NCBI RefSeq assembly: GCF_000758525.1
Contig: NZ_CP009241.1
Span: 7,421,501 to 7,485,500 of the forward strand
Length of the DNA stretch: 64,000 bases
Direction: 5' to 3'
Source of the DNA: Paenibacillus sp. FSL H7-0357
GTDB taxonomy: Bacteria > Bacillota > Bacilli > Paenibacillales > Paenibacillaceae
Positions 1-8,444 of the stretch are shown piece by piece (the first letter of the stretch is position 1; every line of letters begins with the position of its first letter). The notes below the pieces were generated by a model. It was given only the letters and a program-made list of their open reading frames with translations. It made no database searches and had not been told where the DNA came from. Position numbers and translations under genes: made by a program.

Positions 1-1116
1 GGCTCCTACCGCGCCATTCAGCGGAACGTGATCTGCAAGGGCGACGCCAAGATCGTTCACGATGCCGTGCGAGCCGCCGGGCAGCGTGTTCCCAAACAGC
101 TCGGTGAAGGCCGAATCACCGAGATAAAAGAAGGCCGCGATGGGGATGACCGGGCCAAATACTTTAAAACCAAAGACAAATCCCTCGATCAGGTAAGAGG
201 TGATTTTCTCCAGCCCCTGGTTATGATGGGCCAGCAAAGTGATCGTAATCAGGATCAGCACGGCGGTTCCGCCAACCAGGGCCGTAGCATCTCCACCCTG
301 CAGGTCAAGGATAAACATCGCGACTACATCGAGCAGGAACAGCAGGGGGATGGCGATAGCCAGCCCTTTTTTCAGACCGGGGCTCATCAATACCGGAGCT
401 GTATCCTCCGCTCCTGCTGACAACGGACCTGAAGAACCTTTGACCGACACCAGCCCGTCTCTCCAGGTTCCATTTCTCTGATCTCTGCGCATCATCCAGA
501 ACGCCGTGACCGTAGTGACCAGTCCCATCACTATAACAAGCGGTAGGCTCGCCTCCATAACACTGGACACCGGAAGGCCTGCGGCATCTGCGGTCAGTTT
601 CGGTGCCCCCTGAATTATATAATCACCGGATAAGGCAATCCCGTGGCCGAACAGATTCATCGCCATCGCTGCGCCAAGCGCAGGCAGACCCACCCGGACA
701 GCCACCGGGAGCAGTACCGCCCCGACCAGCGCCACCGCAGGTGAAGGCCAGAAGAAGAGCGAGGTAACCATCATAATCAGCCCGATCCCCCAGTAGGCCA
801 TAGCCGGCGTGCGCAGGAACCGGGTAAGCGGAGCCACCATCGTTTCATTAATGCCTGTAACCATCAGGATCCGGCTCATGGCCACAATAATGGAGATGAT
901 CATAATTGTGCTCATCAGCTCTTTGGTCGCATAGACAAACGAATTGAAGATTCCTGACACTGAACCGCTGAGCGTACTTGTTGCAAGCAGCCCCAGGGCA
1001 AAAATCCCGGTCACACAAATCATCGTTGTATCGCGCCGCCTGATCAGCAGCGTCATAATAAACACAATAAAGACCAGATACACCCAGTGAACCGCAGATA
1101 ACTGAATGCTCATCAT
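1..1116 (-). CDS. Multi-pass permease, YhfA/ion-transporter-like (3' end outside window)
   Basis: An open minus-strand frame of 372 codons starts at an ATG at 1116 and runs off the left edge, so the C-terminus is missing. AAAGGGGG lies 8 bases upstream of the start. The product is almost entirely hydrophobic, with many membrane segments separated by short loops. Examples are VYLVFIVFIMTLLI near the N-terminus and a conserved-looking stretch with FFWPSP and GHGIALSGDYIIQGAP. This architecture resembles the ion-transporter permeases (YhfA, GntP/CitM-like), which carry organic anions across the membrane. The substrate cannot be told from sequence. It follows the 1185-1880 gene by about 70 bases with no obvious terminator, so the two may be co-transcribed. 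The family placement is tentative; the coding call is firm because the frame is uninterrupted. Confidence 0.75.
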   Translation of the reverse strand, partial: MMSIQLSAVHWVYLVFIVFIMTLLIRRRDTTMICVTGIFALGLLATSTLSGSVSGIFNSFVYATKELMSTIMIISIIVAMSRILMVTGINETMVAPLTRFLRTPAMAYWGIGLIMMVTSLFFWPSPAVALVGAVLLPVAVRVGLPALGAAMAMNLFGHGIALSGDYIIQGAPKLTADAAGLPVSSVMEASLPLVIVMGLVTTVTAFWMMRRDQRNGTWRDGLVSVKGSSGPLSAGAEDTAPVLMSPGLKKGLAIAIPLLFLLDVVAMFILDLQGGDATALVGGTAVLILITITLLAHHNQGLEKITSYLIEGFVFGFKVFGPVIPIAAFFYLGDSAFTELFGNTLPGGSHGIVNDLGVALADHVPLNGAVGA

Positions 1117-1184
1117 CTTTGGCGCCCCCTTTCCTCCTCAAGCAAGATGGTGCTATATGCTATGCGGAGGGTTGGGCTATTGTT

Positions 1185-1880
1185 CTACTGCCTCTTGTCT
1201 GACTTGCTGTTTCTGATCAGCAAACTTAGCTTTAGCAAATCCCTGGAGGACAAAGCTCTGATGGCTGCAGGAAGCGCTGGCTCCCCTGGCTGGGTAACAG
1301 GCTGCTTCCCGCAACCCTCCGGCATGACCAATTCGCTTTCATTCCGCGCTACTGCAGCAATATGTGCCTGCTCCGCTTTTTCCTTCAGCTTATCTGCCTC
1401 GATTCGTCTGCCTTTCTCCACTTCCCCGGGAGAAGCTACTGATGCAGACCAAACCGTATATGTACCATCTTTGTGTATAATCAGACTGTGCCCTGTCACC
1501 GTGACCCCATGCAGCTCTTCCATCTGGGCCAGACTCTTCAAATCTTCATGGATATAGCTATCAATATAACCGTAAACCTTCTTCTTTATGGAAGGGTCCT
1601 TGCTCATTAGATGCAGAATGTTCGGTGCCACCACCACTTCCTGCAGGCTGCCGCTTGTACCTCGCTTGGTAATGTCCTTATCATCTGCCGGGATGGTTTC
1701 GATACTGACTGTAAAGTCGTAAATATCCCTAATCTTCTGCGCCTGTTCCTCAGTCATAGCCGTAACTGAAGCCAAGGTTTCAGAGAAGCCAAGGGAGGGC
1801 GCTGCTGCGGTATCCCTGATCTTGGACTGCGGCGGTCTTTTTATTGAGCTTCGCTGAACTCTGGATATTGAAATGTTCAT
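1185..1880 (-). CDS. Hypothetical protein (possibly DUF6033-like)
   Basis: A 231-residue soluble protein with no signal peptide or membrane segment. The start at 1880 is chosen because GGAAGGAGG sits at the right distance upstream; the frame stays open further upstream without a ribosome binding site. The N-terminus is basic and serine-rich. The middle holds a predicted helix and strand region with the phrases GHSLIIHKDGTYTVWSA and EEQAQKIRDIYDF. The last part has a lysine/glutamate-rich helix (residues about 150-180). I do not recognise a function; the layout resembles small secreted or flagellum-associated DUF6033-type proteins of spore formers, but that is a weak impression. It lies between the exported reductase and the permease on the same strand. 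Confidence 0.7.
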   Translation of the reverse strand: MNISISRVQRSSIKRPPQSKIRDTAAAPSLGFSETLASVTAMTEEQAQKIRDIYDFTVSIETIPADDKDITKRGTSGSLQEVVVAPNILHLMSKDPSIKKKVYGYIDSYIHEDLKSLAQMEELHGVTVTGHSLIIHKDGTYTVWSASVASPGEVEKGRRIEADKLKEKAEQAHIAAVARNESELVMPEGCGKQPVTQPGEPALPAAIRALSSRDLLKLSLLIRNSKSDKRQ

Positions 1881-2019
1881 CCAGCATTCCTCCTTCCTGC
1901 ATAAACAATGCACTATACCCTATTTATCGGCGCATAAGAAAGAGTTATTAAACCGTGCAAGCTCCCGGTGAAATCTAAAAGAATAACCAACAGTGCCGTC
2001 ATAACTGCGCTGAATCCGC

Positions 2020-2055
2020 AAAAAAAAACCACCCCGGCAGTTAGCCGAAATGGTT
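2020..2055 (-). terminator. Rho-independent terminator of the FMN/FAD reductase gene
   Basis: Read on the minus strand, ACCA-TCGGC pairs with GCCG-TGGT across a short loop and is followed at once by a run of eight or nine T residues. It lies about 25 bases past the stop codon of the reductase, so it separates that transcript from the 1880 gene. Confidence 0.8.
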
Positions 2056-2079
2056 CATTCAGAAAAATATTGGGGAAAC

Positions 2080-4068
2080 TCATTTCTCCAAGGCGCTACT
2101 GGCAGCATCTTCCCCGCCAAGACGGCCGGAAGTGAATGAATAGCCGATGCCGACACCGTTACCCACATAGGTATCGTTGAACAACACGCCTTCCGACTCC
2201 AGTCCGACAGCGTACAGACCTTTAACAGGCACACGTTTGTCGTTCAACACCTGGAACTGGGTATTGACGAGCAATCCGCCGACAGAGCCCAAGTTGTTGA
2301 TCTCGGCAATAATCGCATAGTACGGGCCGCTTTCTCCCATAGGAAGCAGATAGTCCTTCGCTTTGCCGAATTCAGTATCCACGCCTGTCTTGGTCGCTTC
2401 CTGGTATTTGCTGAAGGCCTCTGCGAATACAGCCGCGTCCATTCCGGCATTTTTAGCCAACTCTTCAATGGTGCTGCCTTTATAGCCATCTCCATTCTCT
2501 ACCATGGAGTCAAAGACTTTGTCCGCATCCTTCCAAGGGTTCTCCAGCGTGAACTGCTTCGCAAATGTTGCATAGAATTCCGGCGGCATTCCCGGCAGAC
2601 TAGGTGCTTGTACACCGTTCATCCCTTTAGCCTTCAAAGCGTCGATCTGTGACTTGGAGACAATCACATAATGATAGGCACCGTTAAATGCACTAGTATT
2701 AGCAGCTGCTACTGCAGTAAGCGTAGCCGCTTCGTCTCTGAATCTCGCCCCGGACGAACCTACATTCATGAAGTTCGGCAGGTAGGAGAGCATCAGCGGG
2801 TAGCTGGCCTCAAACGGCTCATATTGTGTCTTCAGCTTCTCTGTTGCTCTGGCCAGCGTCTGGTGCAGCATTTGTCCGCCGAAGTTATCAGGAACCTTGG
2901 CCCCGGCAGCCCAGGACATTTCCAGGCCTTCGCCGATATTCTGGCCAAGTCCGCCGTTTACGCCCTCAAACCCGAAGGCTTCCTTAACCATTTCCTTGTT
3001 GGCGGCATAACCGCCGGTGGCCATCACGATGCTTTTGCCGGTAATCTCCAGCGTTGTACCGTCTGCCTTCTCGGCTACTACACCGGTCACTTCTCCATTA
3101 CTGCCTGTAATCAGCTTCTTGGCTGTAGTTTCTGTGATGACCTGTCCGCCTTTTTTCTCCACCGATTCTGCCAGCATCGCCCGGAGCAGGTCCTGGCGGG
3201 TCTCGTAGGCCGGAAGCATATGCAGCTGTTCACCTGCGAAATTGATAAAGGTGGTTTTGTAGCCTTTTTGATTCAGCCAATCATAGGTATCCCCGGACTT
3301 CGTCACATACTGGCGGATCGCCGCCGCGTCCACACGCCAATGGTTATTGACGATCCAGTCGGAGATTTCTTTCTCCACACTGATCTTAAGCCCGCTGCTG
3401 ACGGCAGCCGATGAATTGTAGAATTTACCCGCCCAGGATAAATTGCTCGCTCCGCCGATCGTTGCCGTCTTCTCGATAATAATGACCTTTGCGCCTTTAT
3501 CCGCTGCGGATACCGCCGCAGACACGCCAGAGGCTCCCGCGCCTACAACGACAACATCGGCGGCCAGCTGTTCTGTTTTGCCTTCGCCGGCTTTGGCCAC
3601 AGTTCTGGATTTGAAGGCTTCCACATTGCCGCCTGCCTGCTTCAGCGCATCTTCAACAGCAGTCAGGATCGCTGTGCTGGATTCGGAAGCTCCGCTCACT
3701 GCATCGATGGCCAAGGTTTGGCCGGCTATGATTTCTTCCTTCACTTTATTGATAGCTTCAACGCCGATGCCTGCCGTCTCATTCTGGCTTACGACCTGAA
3801 TGTCCGTAATCTTCTGGGCTGCGTCCAGTGTAACTTCCACCTGAACCTTGCCGTCTTTGCCATCAGCTTCCGCCTTGTAGGTTCCCGCTTTGAAAGAAGC
3901 CGGGATTTCACCCGAATCGGCTGTTGGCTGCGTCGCTTCAGGCGATGCAGACGGCTGCTCCGAAGCGGCCGGTTCACTCGAATTGCCGCTGCAGCCTCCG
4001 ATGATCGACAGGATCATAACCAGGCACAGCGATAACATGAACATTTTGGTGATGGATAACTTTCGCAT
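2080..4068 (-). CDS. Exported FMN- and FAD-binding reductase (fumarate/urocanate reductase family)
   Basis: A 662-residue lipoprotein: signal peptide with lipobox IIGGC (Cys26), then a Ser/Pro/Glu linker. Residues about 57-147 form an FMN-binding domain with the flavinylation signature DAVSGAS (122-128), the kind of site to which ApbE attaches FMN covalently. From about 170 onward is an FAD-binding fumarate-reductase-type domain, opening with the dinucleotide motif GAGASG (176-181) and an acidic end to the second strand (IIIEK). Homologues reduce fumarate, urocanate or related enoates outside the membrane using electrons passed through bound flavins. The electron donor and substrate here are unknown. 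It has its own terminator and a MerR-type promoter 75-105 bases upstream; the MerR gene is the next one upstream. No ApbE gene is in the window. Confidence 0.9.
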   Translation of the reverse strand: MRKLSITKMFMLSLCLVMILSIIGGCSGNSSEPAASEQPSASPEATQPTADSGEIPASFKAGTYKAEADGKDGKVQVEVTLDAAQKITDIQVVSQNETAGIGVEAINKVKEEIIAGQTLAIDAVSGASESSTAILTAVEDALKQAGGNVEAFKSRTVAKAGEGKTEQLAADVVVVGAGASGVSAAVSAADKGAKVIIIEKTATIGGASNLSWAGKFYNSSAAVSSGLKISVEKEISDWIVNNHWRVDAAAIRQYVTKSGDTYDWLNQKGYKTTFINFAGEQLHMLPAYETRQDLLRAMLAESVEKKGGQVITETTAKKLITGSNGEVTGVVAEKADGTTLEITGKSIVMATGGYAANKEMVKEAFGFEGVNGGLGQNIGEGLEMSWAAGAKVPDNFGGQMLHQTLARATEKLKTQYEPFEASYPLMLSYLPNFMNVGSSGARFRDEAATLTAVAAANTSAFNGAYHYVIVSKSQIDALKAKGMNGVQAPSLPGMPPEFYATFAKQFTLENPWKDADKVFDSMVENGDGYKGSTIEELAKNAGMDAAVFAEAFSKYQEATKTGVDTEFGKAKDYLLPMGESGPYYAIIAEINNLGSVGGLLVNTQFQVLNDKRVPVKGLYAVGLESEGVLFNDTYVGNGVGIGYSFTSGRLGGEDAASSALEK

Positions 4069-4143
4069 TGCTTATTTGCCCCCAGTATAGTTTAGTGGCC
4101 GTCCTTATTTCTCTCTTCTCGGACGGCCCATGCGTATGTCCAG

Positions 4144-4174
4144 AGTGTAAACCTTGGTGCGGCACCAAGGTCAA
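4144..4174 (-). promoter_or_regulatory. MerR-type promoter with 19-bp spacer and palindromic operator
   Basis: On the minus strand a TTGACC -35 box (4169-4174) and a TACACT -10 box (4144-4149) are separated by 19 bases, the over-long spacing typical of promoters untwisted by MerR-family activators. The spacer is filled by a palindrome with perfect 10-base arms and a one-base centre at 4151-4171. Transcription would start near 4137 and run into the reductase gene. The upstream MerR protein is the obvious candidate regulator. Confidence 0.85.
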
Positions 4175-4267
4175 TGAATTATATGTGAAACTTTTCTCAA
4201 AGTGGGGGATAGAACGGGCAACCCTCTGCTTTTTGAAGCAAGTCAGGTTGTCATCCAATAGGCAGGT

Positions 4268-5074
4268 TTAGATAGGAATATTAATCTCCAGATAGGTTTT
4301 ATTCGTTCCGCTCCTTCGTTCCGTGAACAGAATTTTTCCGATAATATCACCCGTGATGGCATAGCGGTGCTCTTCGGCATAATCCAGCATGAATTGAAAA
4401 GCACTCCGCTCGATGTACTCTTCACAAGAGGTAGCAATCACCGAAGATATGCAGGTCGCCGGCTGAAGATATTCAACACTTTCATTCAGGCCCACCTCAA
4501 GCTTCTCCTGATCCTCCTCAAGCAAAGCCAAACCCCAGCTATAATCCAGCTCCGCGCTCCCGTAGATACTTTCCGTATTTTCAATCCGGAAGGAATAGAA
4601 CGTAAAGGGCAACAGCTCCATCCAGGCTTGGACCGTTCTTTTCAGGCAATCCTTCTGCAGCAAATGATTTTTGTTCGTCTGTTGGATTCTGTATATTCCC
4701 GGCAGCTGCTTGATCCGGCACTTATAGAAAGAATGGCTGATCACCTTCAGCTCCTTATGGATCTCATTGATCTTGTTCAGCAGCATCGTGCTGCGCCTGA
4801 TTTCCGCTTCCAATTGCAGCTGCGCGGCGGCGATCGACTCCACTACCTGCTCCGAAGGCGCATCATTAATCAGCTCGGCGACATCCTGAAGCGGAATCTG
4901 CATACTGCGGTACCACCGGCTGGACAACAGATTCCGGGCATCCAAATCATCAAAATAACGGTAGTTGTTATGATGATCCTTCATTGGTCTGACAATATCA
5001 TGCTTCTCATACAGCCGCAGCGTATCAGCCGTTATCCCCAGAATGGATGCGAACTCCCCGATTGAATATTTCAT
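4268..5074 (-). CDS. MerR-family transcriptional regulator with C-terminal effector domain
   Basis: A 268-residue protein. Residues 1-70 form a MerR winged helix-turn-helix (starting YSIGEFASILGITADTLRLY, then NNYRYF), followed by a long dimerisation helix (about 80-120). A C-terminal GyrI/BmrR-like effector-binding region occupies about 140-268. The length fits the BmrR/BltR drug-sensing group (about 270-280 residues). It is on the same strand as and 200 bases upstream of the flavin reductase. The 19-bp-spacer promoter in that gap makes it very likely that this protein activates the reductase gene in response to a small molecule. The ligand cannot be deduced. Confidence 0.88.
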   Translation of the reverse strand: MKYSIGEFASILGITADTLRLYEKHDIVRPMKDHHNNYRYFDDLDARNLLSSRWYRSMQIPLQDVAELINDAPSEQVVESIAAAQLQLEAEIRRSTMLLNKINEIHKELKVISHSFYKCRIKQLPGIYRIQQTNKNHLLQKDCLKRTVQAWMELLPFTFYSFRIENTESIYGSAELDYSWGLALLEEDQEKLEVGLNESVEYLQPATCISSVIATSCEEYIERSAFQFMLDYAEEHRYAITGDIIGKILFTERRSGTNKTYLEINIPI

Positions 5075-5272
5075 GAAATCCCCCCAGTTTTGTCGAAATT
5101 TATATTTTATATCCTTAATGATAAGGGGTTTTGACGGGAGCCTTTGTGGGTTATATCACATCGCCATATTTCTCACACGCAGAGCGGAACATCGGACTTT
5201 TCCAGTCGCCGCCGCCAATAGCATCGTTTATACTAGAATCTACTAGAGAACGCAATCAGCGGAGGAGATTTC

Positions 5273-6367
5273 ATGCCTATGAATCTAACAGAAAAGGTGG
5301 CAGCCCTCCCTTTATCGCCCGGAGTCTATCTGATGAAGGACAGCCTCGGCCATATCATCTATGTCGGCAAAGCCAAGCAGTTGAGGAAAAGGGTGCAGTC
5401 CTACTTCTACAATTCCAAGGGGCATTCGCCCAAGGTAAACCGGCTGGTCAGCAACATCAGGGATCTTGAATATAGGGTGACCGATACGGAATTTGAAGCC
5501 TTTATGCTGGAGTGCCAGCTCATTAAGGAAATTAAGCCGATGTACAATAAAAAAATGAAAAATCCGCTCGCCTACACCTATATCACCATTCGCAATGATA
5601 CCGCCTACCGGCAGCTCGAAGTGGGCTATGATCCAGGACAGGCTGAGAACAGCCTATCCTTTGGTCCCTTTACCAGCAGAAGCACGGTGGAACGGGCGGT
5701 GCAAGGCATTAAGGAATGTCAGAAGATCCTTTGCAGCAGTCCGCATGCCCAACGGACGCTCTGTCTCAACCATTCTCTGGGCCTATGCATCGGGATGTGT
5801 GGAGGCGGAGAAGCGCTGGAGAAATACAATGGCATTATCGACCGGATCATCGCCCTGCTGAATGGAGAGGACACGGGTATCCTTGAGGATCTGGAGCGGC
5901 GAATGGATGAGGCGGCGGAGAGATATGATTTCGAAGCGGCGGCCAAATATCGCGACTATGTCGGAGCTGTCCAGTCCCTGCTGCAGAAGGAGAAGGTTAC
6001 CCGCTTCACGTCAGAGAACCAGAACATCGTCGTCCTGGAACCGGTGAACGAACAACTTCTAAAGCTTATTCTGATTAAAGGCAGCCGCATTCTCTTCCGG
6101 GCCAAGCTGGAAACCGGACATCCGGATATGGCGCAGCTGCAGGCCGGCATCCAATCCGCTATTGCTGAGACCTTCACCCAATTGACACCGGAACCGCCGG
6201 AAGCGGTCAACCGCCATAAAATTGACGAAGCTCAAATCATCTACAGCTATTTAAAAAGCAATTCCGGCAGCTATATCCTTGTTCCCCAGGAGCTGCTTCA
6301 TCCAGAGCATCAATCGTCTCTTCGCGGGGCAGTGCGTGAACTGCTGGAGAATTATTTCGGGCTGTAA
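5273..6367 (+). CDS. GIY-YIG nuclease, UvrC-like without the C-terminal half
   Basis: A 364-residue protein starting at ATG 5273 behind GGAGGAGATTTC. Residues about 14-95 are a GIY-YIG nuclease domain (PGVYLMKD, then IIYVGKAKQLRKRV, then EFEAFMLECQLIKEIKP). This is followed by the UvrC linker region with cysteines near 153, 163, 171 and 175. A UVR-type helical segment lies near 205-240 (DEAAERYDFEAAAKYRDYV). Full UvrC is about 590-600 residues and also has an RNase H-like nuclease and helix-hairpin-helix domains, which are absent. The protein therefore resembles Cho or UvrC-N paralogues that make a 3' incision only. A 132-bp stretch of this gene recurs at 8110-8241. Confidence 0.85.
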   Translation: MPMNLTEKVAALPLSPGVYLMKDSLGHIIYVGKAKQLRKRVQSYFYNSKGHSPKVNRLVSNIRDLEYRVTDTEFEAFMLECQLIKEIKPMYNKKMKNPLAYTYITIRNDTAYRQLEVGYDPGQAENSLSFGPFTSRSTVERAVQGIKECQKILCSSPHAQRTLCLNHSLGLCIGMCGGGEALEKYNGIIDRIIALLNGEDTGILEDLERRMDEAAERYDFEAAAKYRDYVGAVQSLLQKEKVTRFTSENQNIVVLEPVNEQLLKLILIKGSRILFRAKLETGHPDMAQLQAGIQSAIAETFTQLTPEPPEAVNRHKIDEAQIIYSYLKSNSGSYILVPQELLHPEHQSSLRGAVRELLENYFGL

Positions 6368-6479
6368 CAAAAACGGCTGAATGTAATCGTTGGAGTGCAT
6401 ATCGAGATTCGTACGATTTCAGCAGTTACGTCCTCGCCAAAATGGGAAATCTTTAATTCAATCTATAGGAGGAAAACAA

Positions 6480-7070
6480 TTGAATCTCAAAAGAACTTAT
6501 ACCTTATTAACAGCAGCTCTTCTACTTCTTGTACTGGCAGGATGCAGCAGCGGCAATGCCGAGGCCGTTAACATGGAGCCGGATACTTTCTCCAAGCAGG
6601 ATATGGCCATCTACAAGGCGGTTAACAGCAAGGAACGCGTCAGCTACGGCATGAGCCGCAAGAATGCGGAGAAGGTGCTGGGGACCGGAAATAAAGGGAT
6701 TCCGAATTCGTATACATATGATCCTGGAGTGAGCGTGATCTACAGGGATGATAAGGTCGTATCCATAGCGCTGCGGAAAGAATCTCAAGGGGTATATAGA
6801 ACTGCCCGGGGAGCTGAAGCTGGCATGAGCCATGCGGGTATTAAAGAGTTATATGGAGAGAAATACGCGATAGAGAATGCTGAGAATTATATGGATTATT
6901 ACTACGATACAGAAACACGTCAACTTGTGAAAAGTTCTGTACAGGAGTTGAATTCGCTCTCGGGGGAAGCGCTCAGAGGCATACATATGGTTTCAACAGT
7001 CTATGATGAGGAAGGAAAGGCCACGATAATCATACTGATGGATATGCAGGCAGCCACTACTATGAAATAG
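6480..7070 (+). CDS. Putative lipoprotein, hypothetical
   Basis: A 196-residue protein if started at the TTG at 6480, which sits behind AGGAGG with a 7-base gap. This start gives a clean lipoprotein signal peptide ending LAGC. After it come two similar segments: the first contains SYGMSRKNAEKVLGTGNKG and a strand YDPGVSVIYRDDKVVSIAL, and the second GMSHAGIKELYGEKY. The repeated helix-plus-strand layout recalls small BamE/SmpA-like envelope folds, but I would not name a family. It lies 110 bases after the UvrC-like gene on the same strand. Confidence 0.7.
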   Translation: MNLKRTYTLLTAALLLLVLAGCSSGNAEAVNMEPDTFSKQDMAIYKAVNSKERVSYGMSRKNAEKVLGTGNKGIPNSYTYDPGVSVIYRDDKVVSIALRKESQGVYRTARGAEAGMSHAGIKELYGEKYAIENAENYMDYYYDTETRQLVKSSVQELNSLSGEALRGIHMVSTVYDEEGKATIIILMDMQAATTMK

Positions 7071-7161
7071 TTCCTTGAGAAGGAATACACAGATACAGAA
7101 ACTAACAATTATTATAATAACTTCCGATTAAATAATGTATTACATTATTTAGGAGGTTGGT

Positions 7162-7833
7162 ATGAGCGATTTTTTCCAGGATTTCAAGCTGTTCGAGAGC
7201 AATGCGGAAGAATTTCATATTTTGACACCGGAGTACATCTATTCAGAGATTGGAAAAGAGAATGAAGCACTTGTCGTCCAAGCACTTGCGAGAGGAGAGG
7301 ATTTTCCGGCAGAAGTCCGTCATGGAAAAATATTTTCAATCGGGGATATTGAATCCGTATCCTCGAACAAAAAGGGAATGTTTACGAATATTGTAACTAG
7401 ATCTAGTTTCGGAAAAACAGAGACTGACTTTATCGTAATTACGGATCCCGACATTCGCGAAGATTTCATCAGGTTATTACACATACATATGGGTAGTGAA
7501 TATAAATTTAACAAAAAGCAGCTAACAAGCGTCACAGCTTCCTTAAAGCCCTTATTTTATGTGCTAATAATTCTGGGGGTAGGGGCTGTTATGACTCAAC
7601 TTTCAATCAATGCTCAAACTGAACCTATTGAGGAAGGTCGCATTTTGAAAGCTAGGGTTCGTGTTCTTTATTATTTACTGGGCCTGATTAACCCCGTCTG
7701 GGTAATGGTTTTTACCGGGATTGCCTTGTTCATTGCACTTGTAATCGTCATTCGCAGAATTGCAAATCCGCCACATATTATCCAAATCAAGCCTGCTAAA
7801 AGAAGGGTAGCTTATTTGGCCAGATTTCGATGA
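7162..7833 (+). CDS. Hypothetical membrane protein with N-terminal soluble domain
   Basis: A 223-residue protein behind a strong AGGAGG site. Residues 1-115 are soluble and strand-rich, with a run resembling a PH-like or YcxB-like module (EVRHGKIFSIGDIESVSSNKKGMF). Two membrane segments follow near 128-148 (FYVLIILGVGAVM) and 173-195 (VWVMVFTGIALFIALVIVI), ending in a basic cytoplasmic tail. I do not recognise the function. It is the last intact gene before the UvrC-like fragment and the AT-rich island. Confidence 0.65.
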   Translation: MSDFFQDFKLFESNAEEFHILTPEYIYSEIGKENEALVVQALARGEDFPAEVRHGKIFSIGDIESVSSNKKGMFTNIVTRSSFGKTETDFIVITDPDIREDFIRLLHIHMGSEYKFNKKQLTSVTASLKPLFYVLIILGVGAVMTQLSINAQTEPIEEGRILKARVRVLYYLLGLINPVWVMVFTGIALFIALVIVIRRIANPPHIIQIKPAKRRVAYLARFR

Positions 7834-7916
7834 ACTGTTGAGTTAACTAACTATGCAGGTATGCGGCATGGCATTGCTGCCCTGTATTCAAAAAAGAGTC
7901 TGCCCTCCGGTTATGA

Positions 7917-7941
7917 CCGCTCCTACTGGGGCGGTTTTCTT
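7917..7941 (+). terminator. Probable Rho-independent terminator
   Basis: CCGCTCC pairs with GGGGCGG (one G-T pair) over a TACT loop, followed by TTTTCTT. It lies about 80 bases beyond the stop of the 7162-7833 gene. Confidence 0.6.
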
Positions 7942-8109
7942 GTGGCCGGATATCAAAAAAAGCCATCCCGAAGAACCGCTTTATCATGAGCTATGTCAGG
8001 AGAAGCAAGCGAAGCCTCTCTTATCGGTGAACCTTCTTCTAATGGGCCCTGCCCTTGCTTTGCCAATAGTCCGCTGGCTCCCGGTCAAGCACCTCCGTGC
8101 CTCCATTTT

Positions 8110-8241
8110 GATCCCTTTACCAGCAGAAACACGTTGGAACGGGCGGTGCAAGGCATCAAGGACTGCCAGAAGATCCTCTGCAGCAGTCCGCATGCCAAAC
8201 GGACGCTCTGTCTCGACCATTCTCTGGACCTATGCATCGGG
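8110..8241 (+). pseudogene. Duplicated fragment of the UvrC-like gene
   Basis: This stretch matches 5663-5794 of the UvrC-like gene with no gaps and, by hand alignment, 10 mismatches in 132 bases. It encodes part of the region from PFTSR to LCIG (44 codons) and has no sequence similarity to the gene on either side. It is a dead gene piece rather than a working gene. It abuts the left end of the AT-rich sactipeptide island at 8246, so it probably marks a recombination or insertion junction. Confidence 0.85.
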
Positions 8242-8245
8242 TTGT

Positions 8246-8443
8246 CTACTCTTTAAAGATAGATGGCTCCTTAACATACCACTCCGTCAAACCACAGGTT
8301 GAACAGACATAGGGAACAAGTTCACTGGTTTTTTTAGTTGTAAATGCTCTATCCTGCTTTTTGATAGCAGAAAATTGTCCAACCGTATTTGTCGCTGTAC
8401 ATCTTGTTAGCTTGACGCCGCAATTCCGGCACATATAAATCAT
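8246..8443 (-). CDS. Small zinc-ribbon protein of the sactipeptide cluster
   Basis: A 65-residue protein with two CxxC pairs, CRNC near the start and CSTC near residue 50, separated by a basic, Thr/Lys-rich middle; this is a zinc-ribbon layout. The start at 8443 is chosen because it falls one base after the TGA of the S41-type peptidase gene and has AAGGAG 9 bases upstream. The upstream ATG at 8452 would sit directly against that site. The overlap-style junction shows translational coupling, so it belongs to the cluster operon. Function unknown; a nucleic-acid or protein-binding role, or a part in immunity, are all possible. Confidence 0.7.
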   Translation of the reverse strand: MIYMCRNCGVKLTRCTATNTVGQFSAIKKQDRAFTTKKTSELVPYVCSTCGLTEWYVKEPSIFKE

Positions 8444-8444
8444 T

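Noticed and set aside
848..1141. Minus-strand open frame of 97 codons at the left end
   Set aside because: It overlaps the permease in another frame; the permease frame is longer, hydrophobic and has a proper ribosome binding site.
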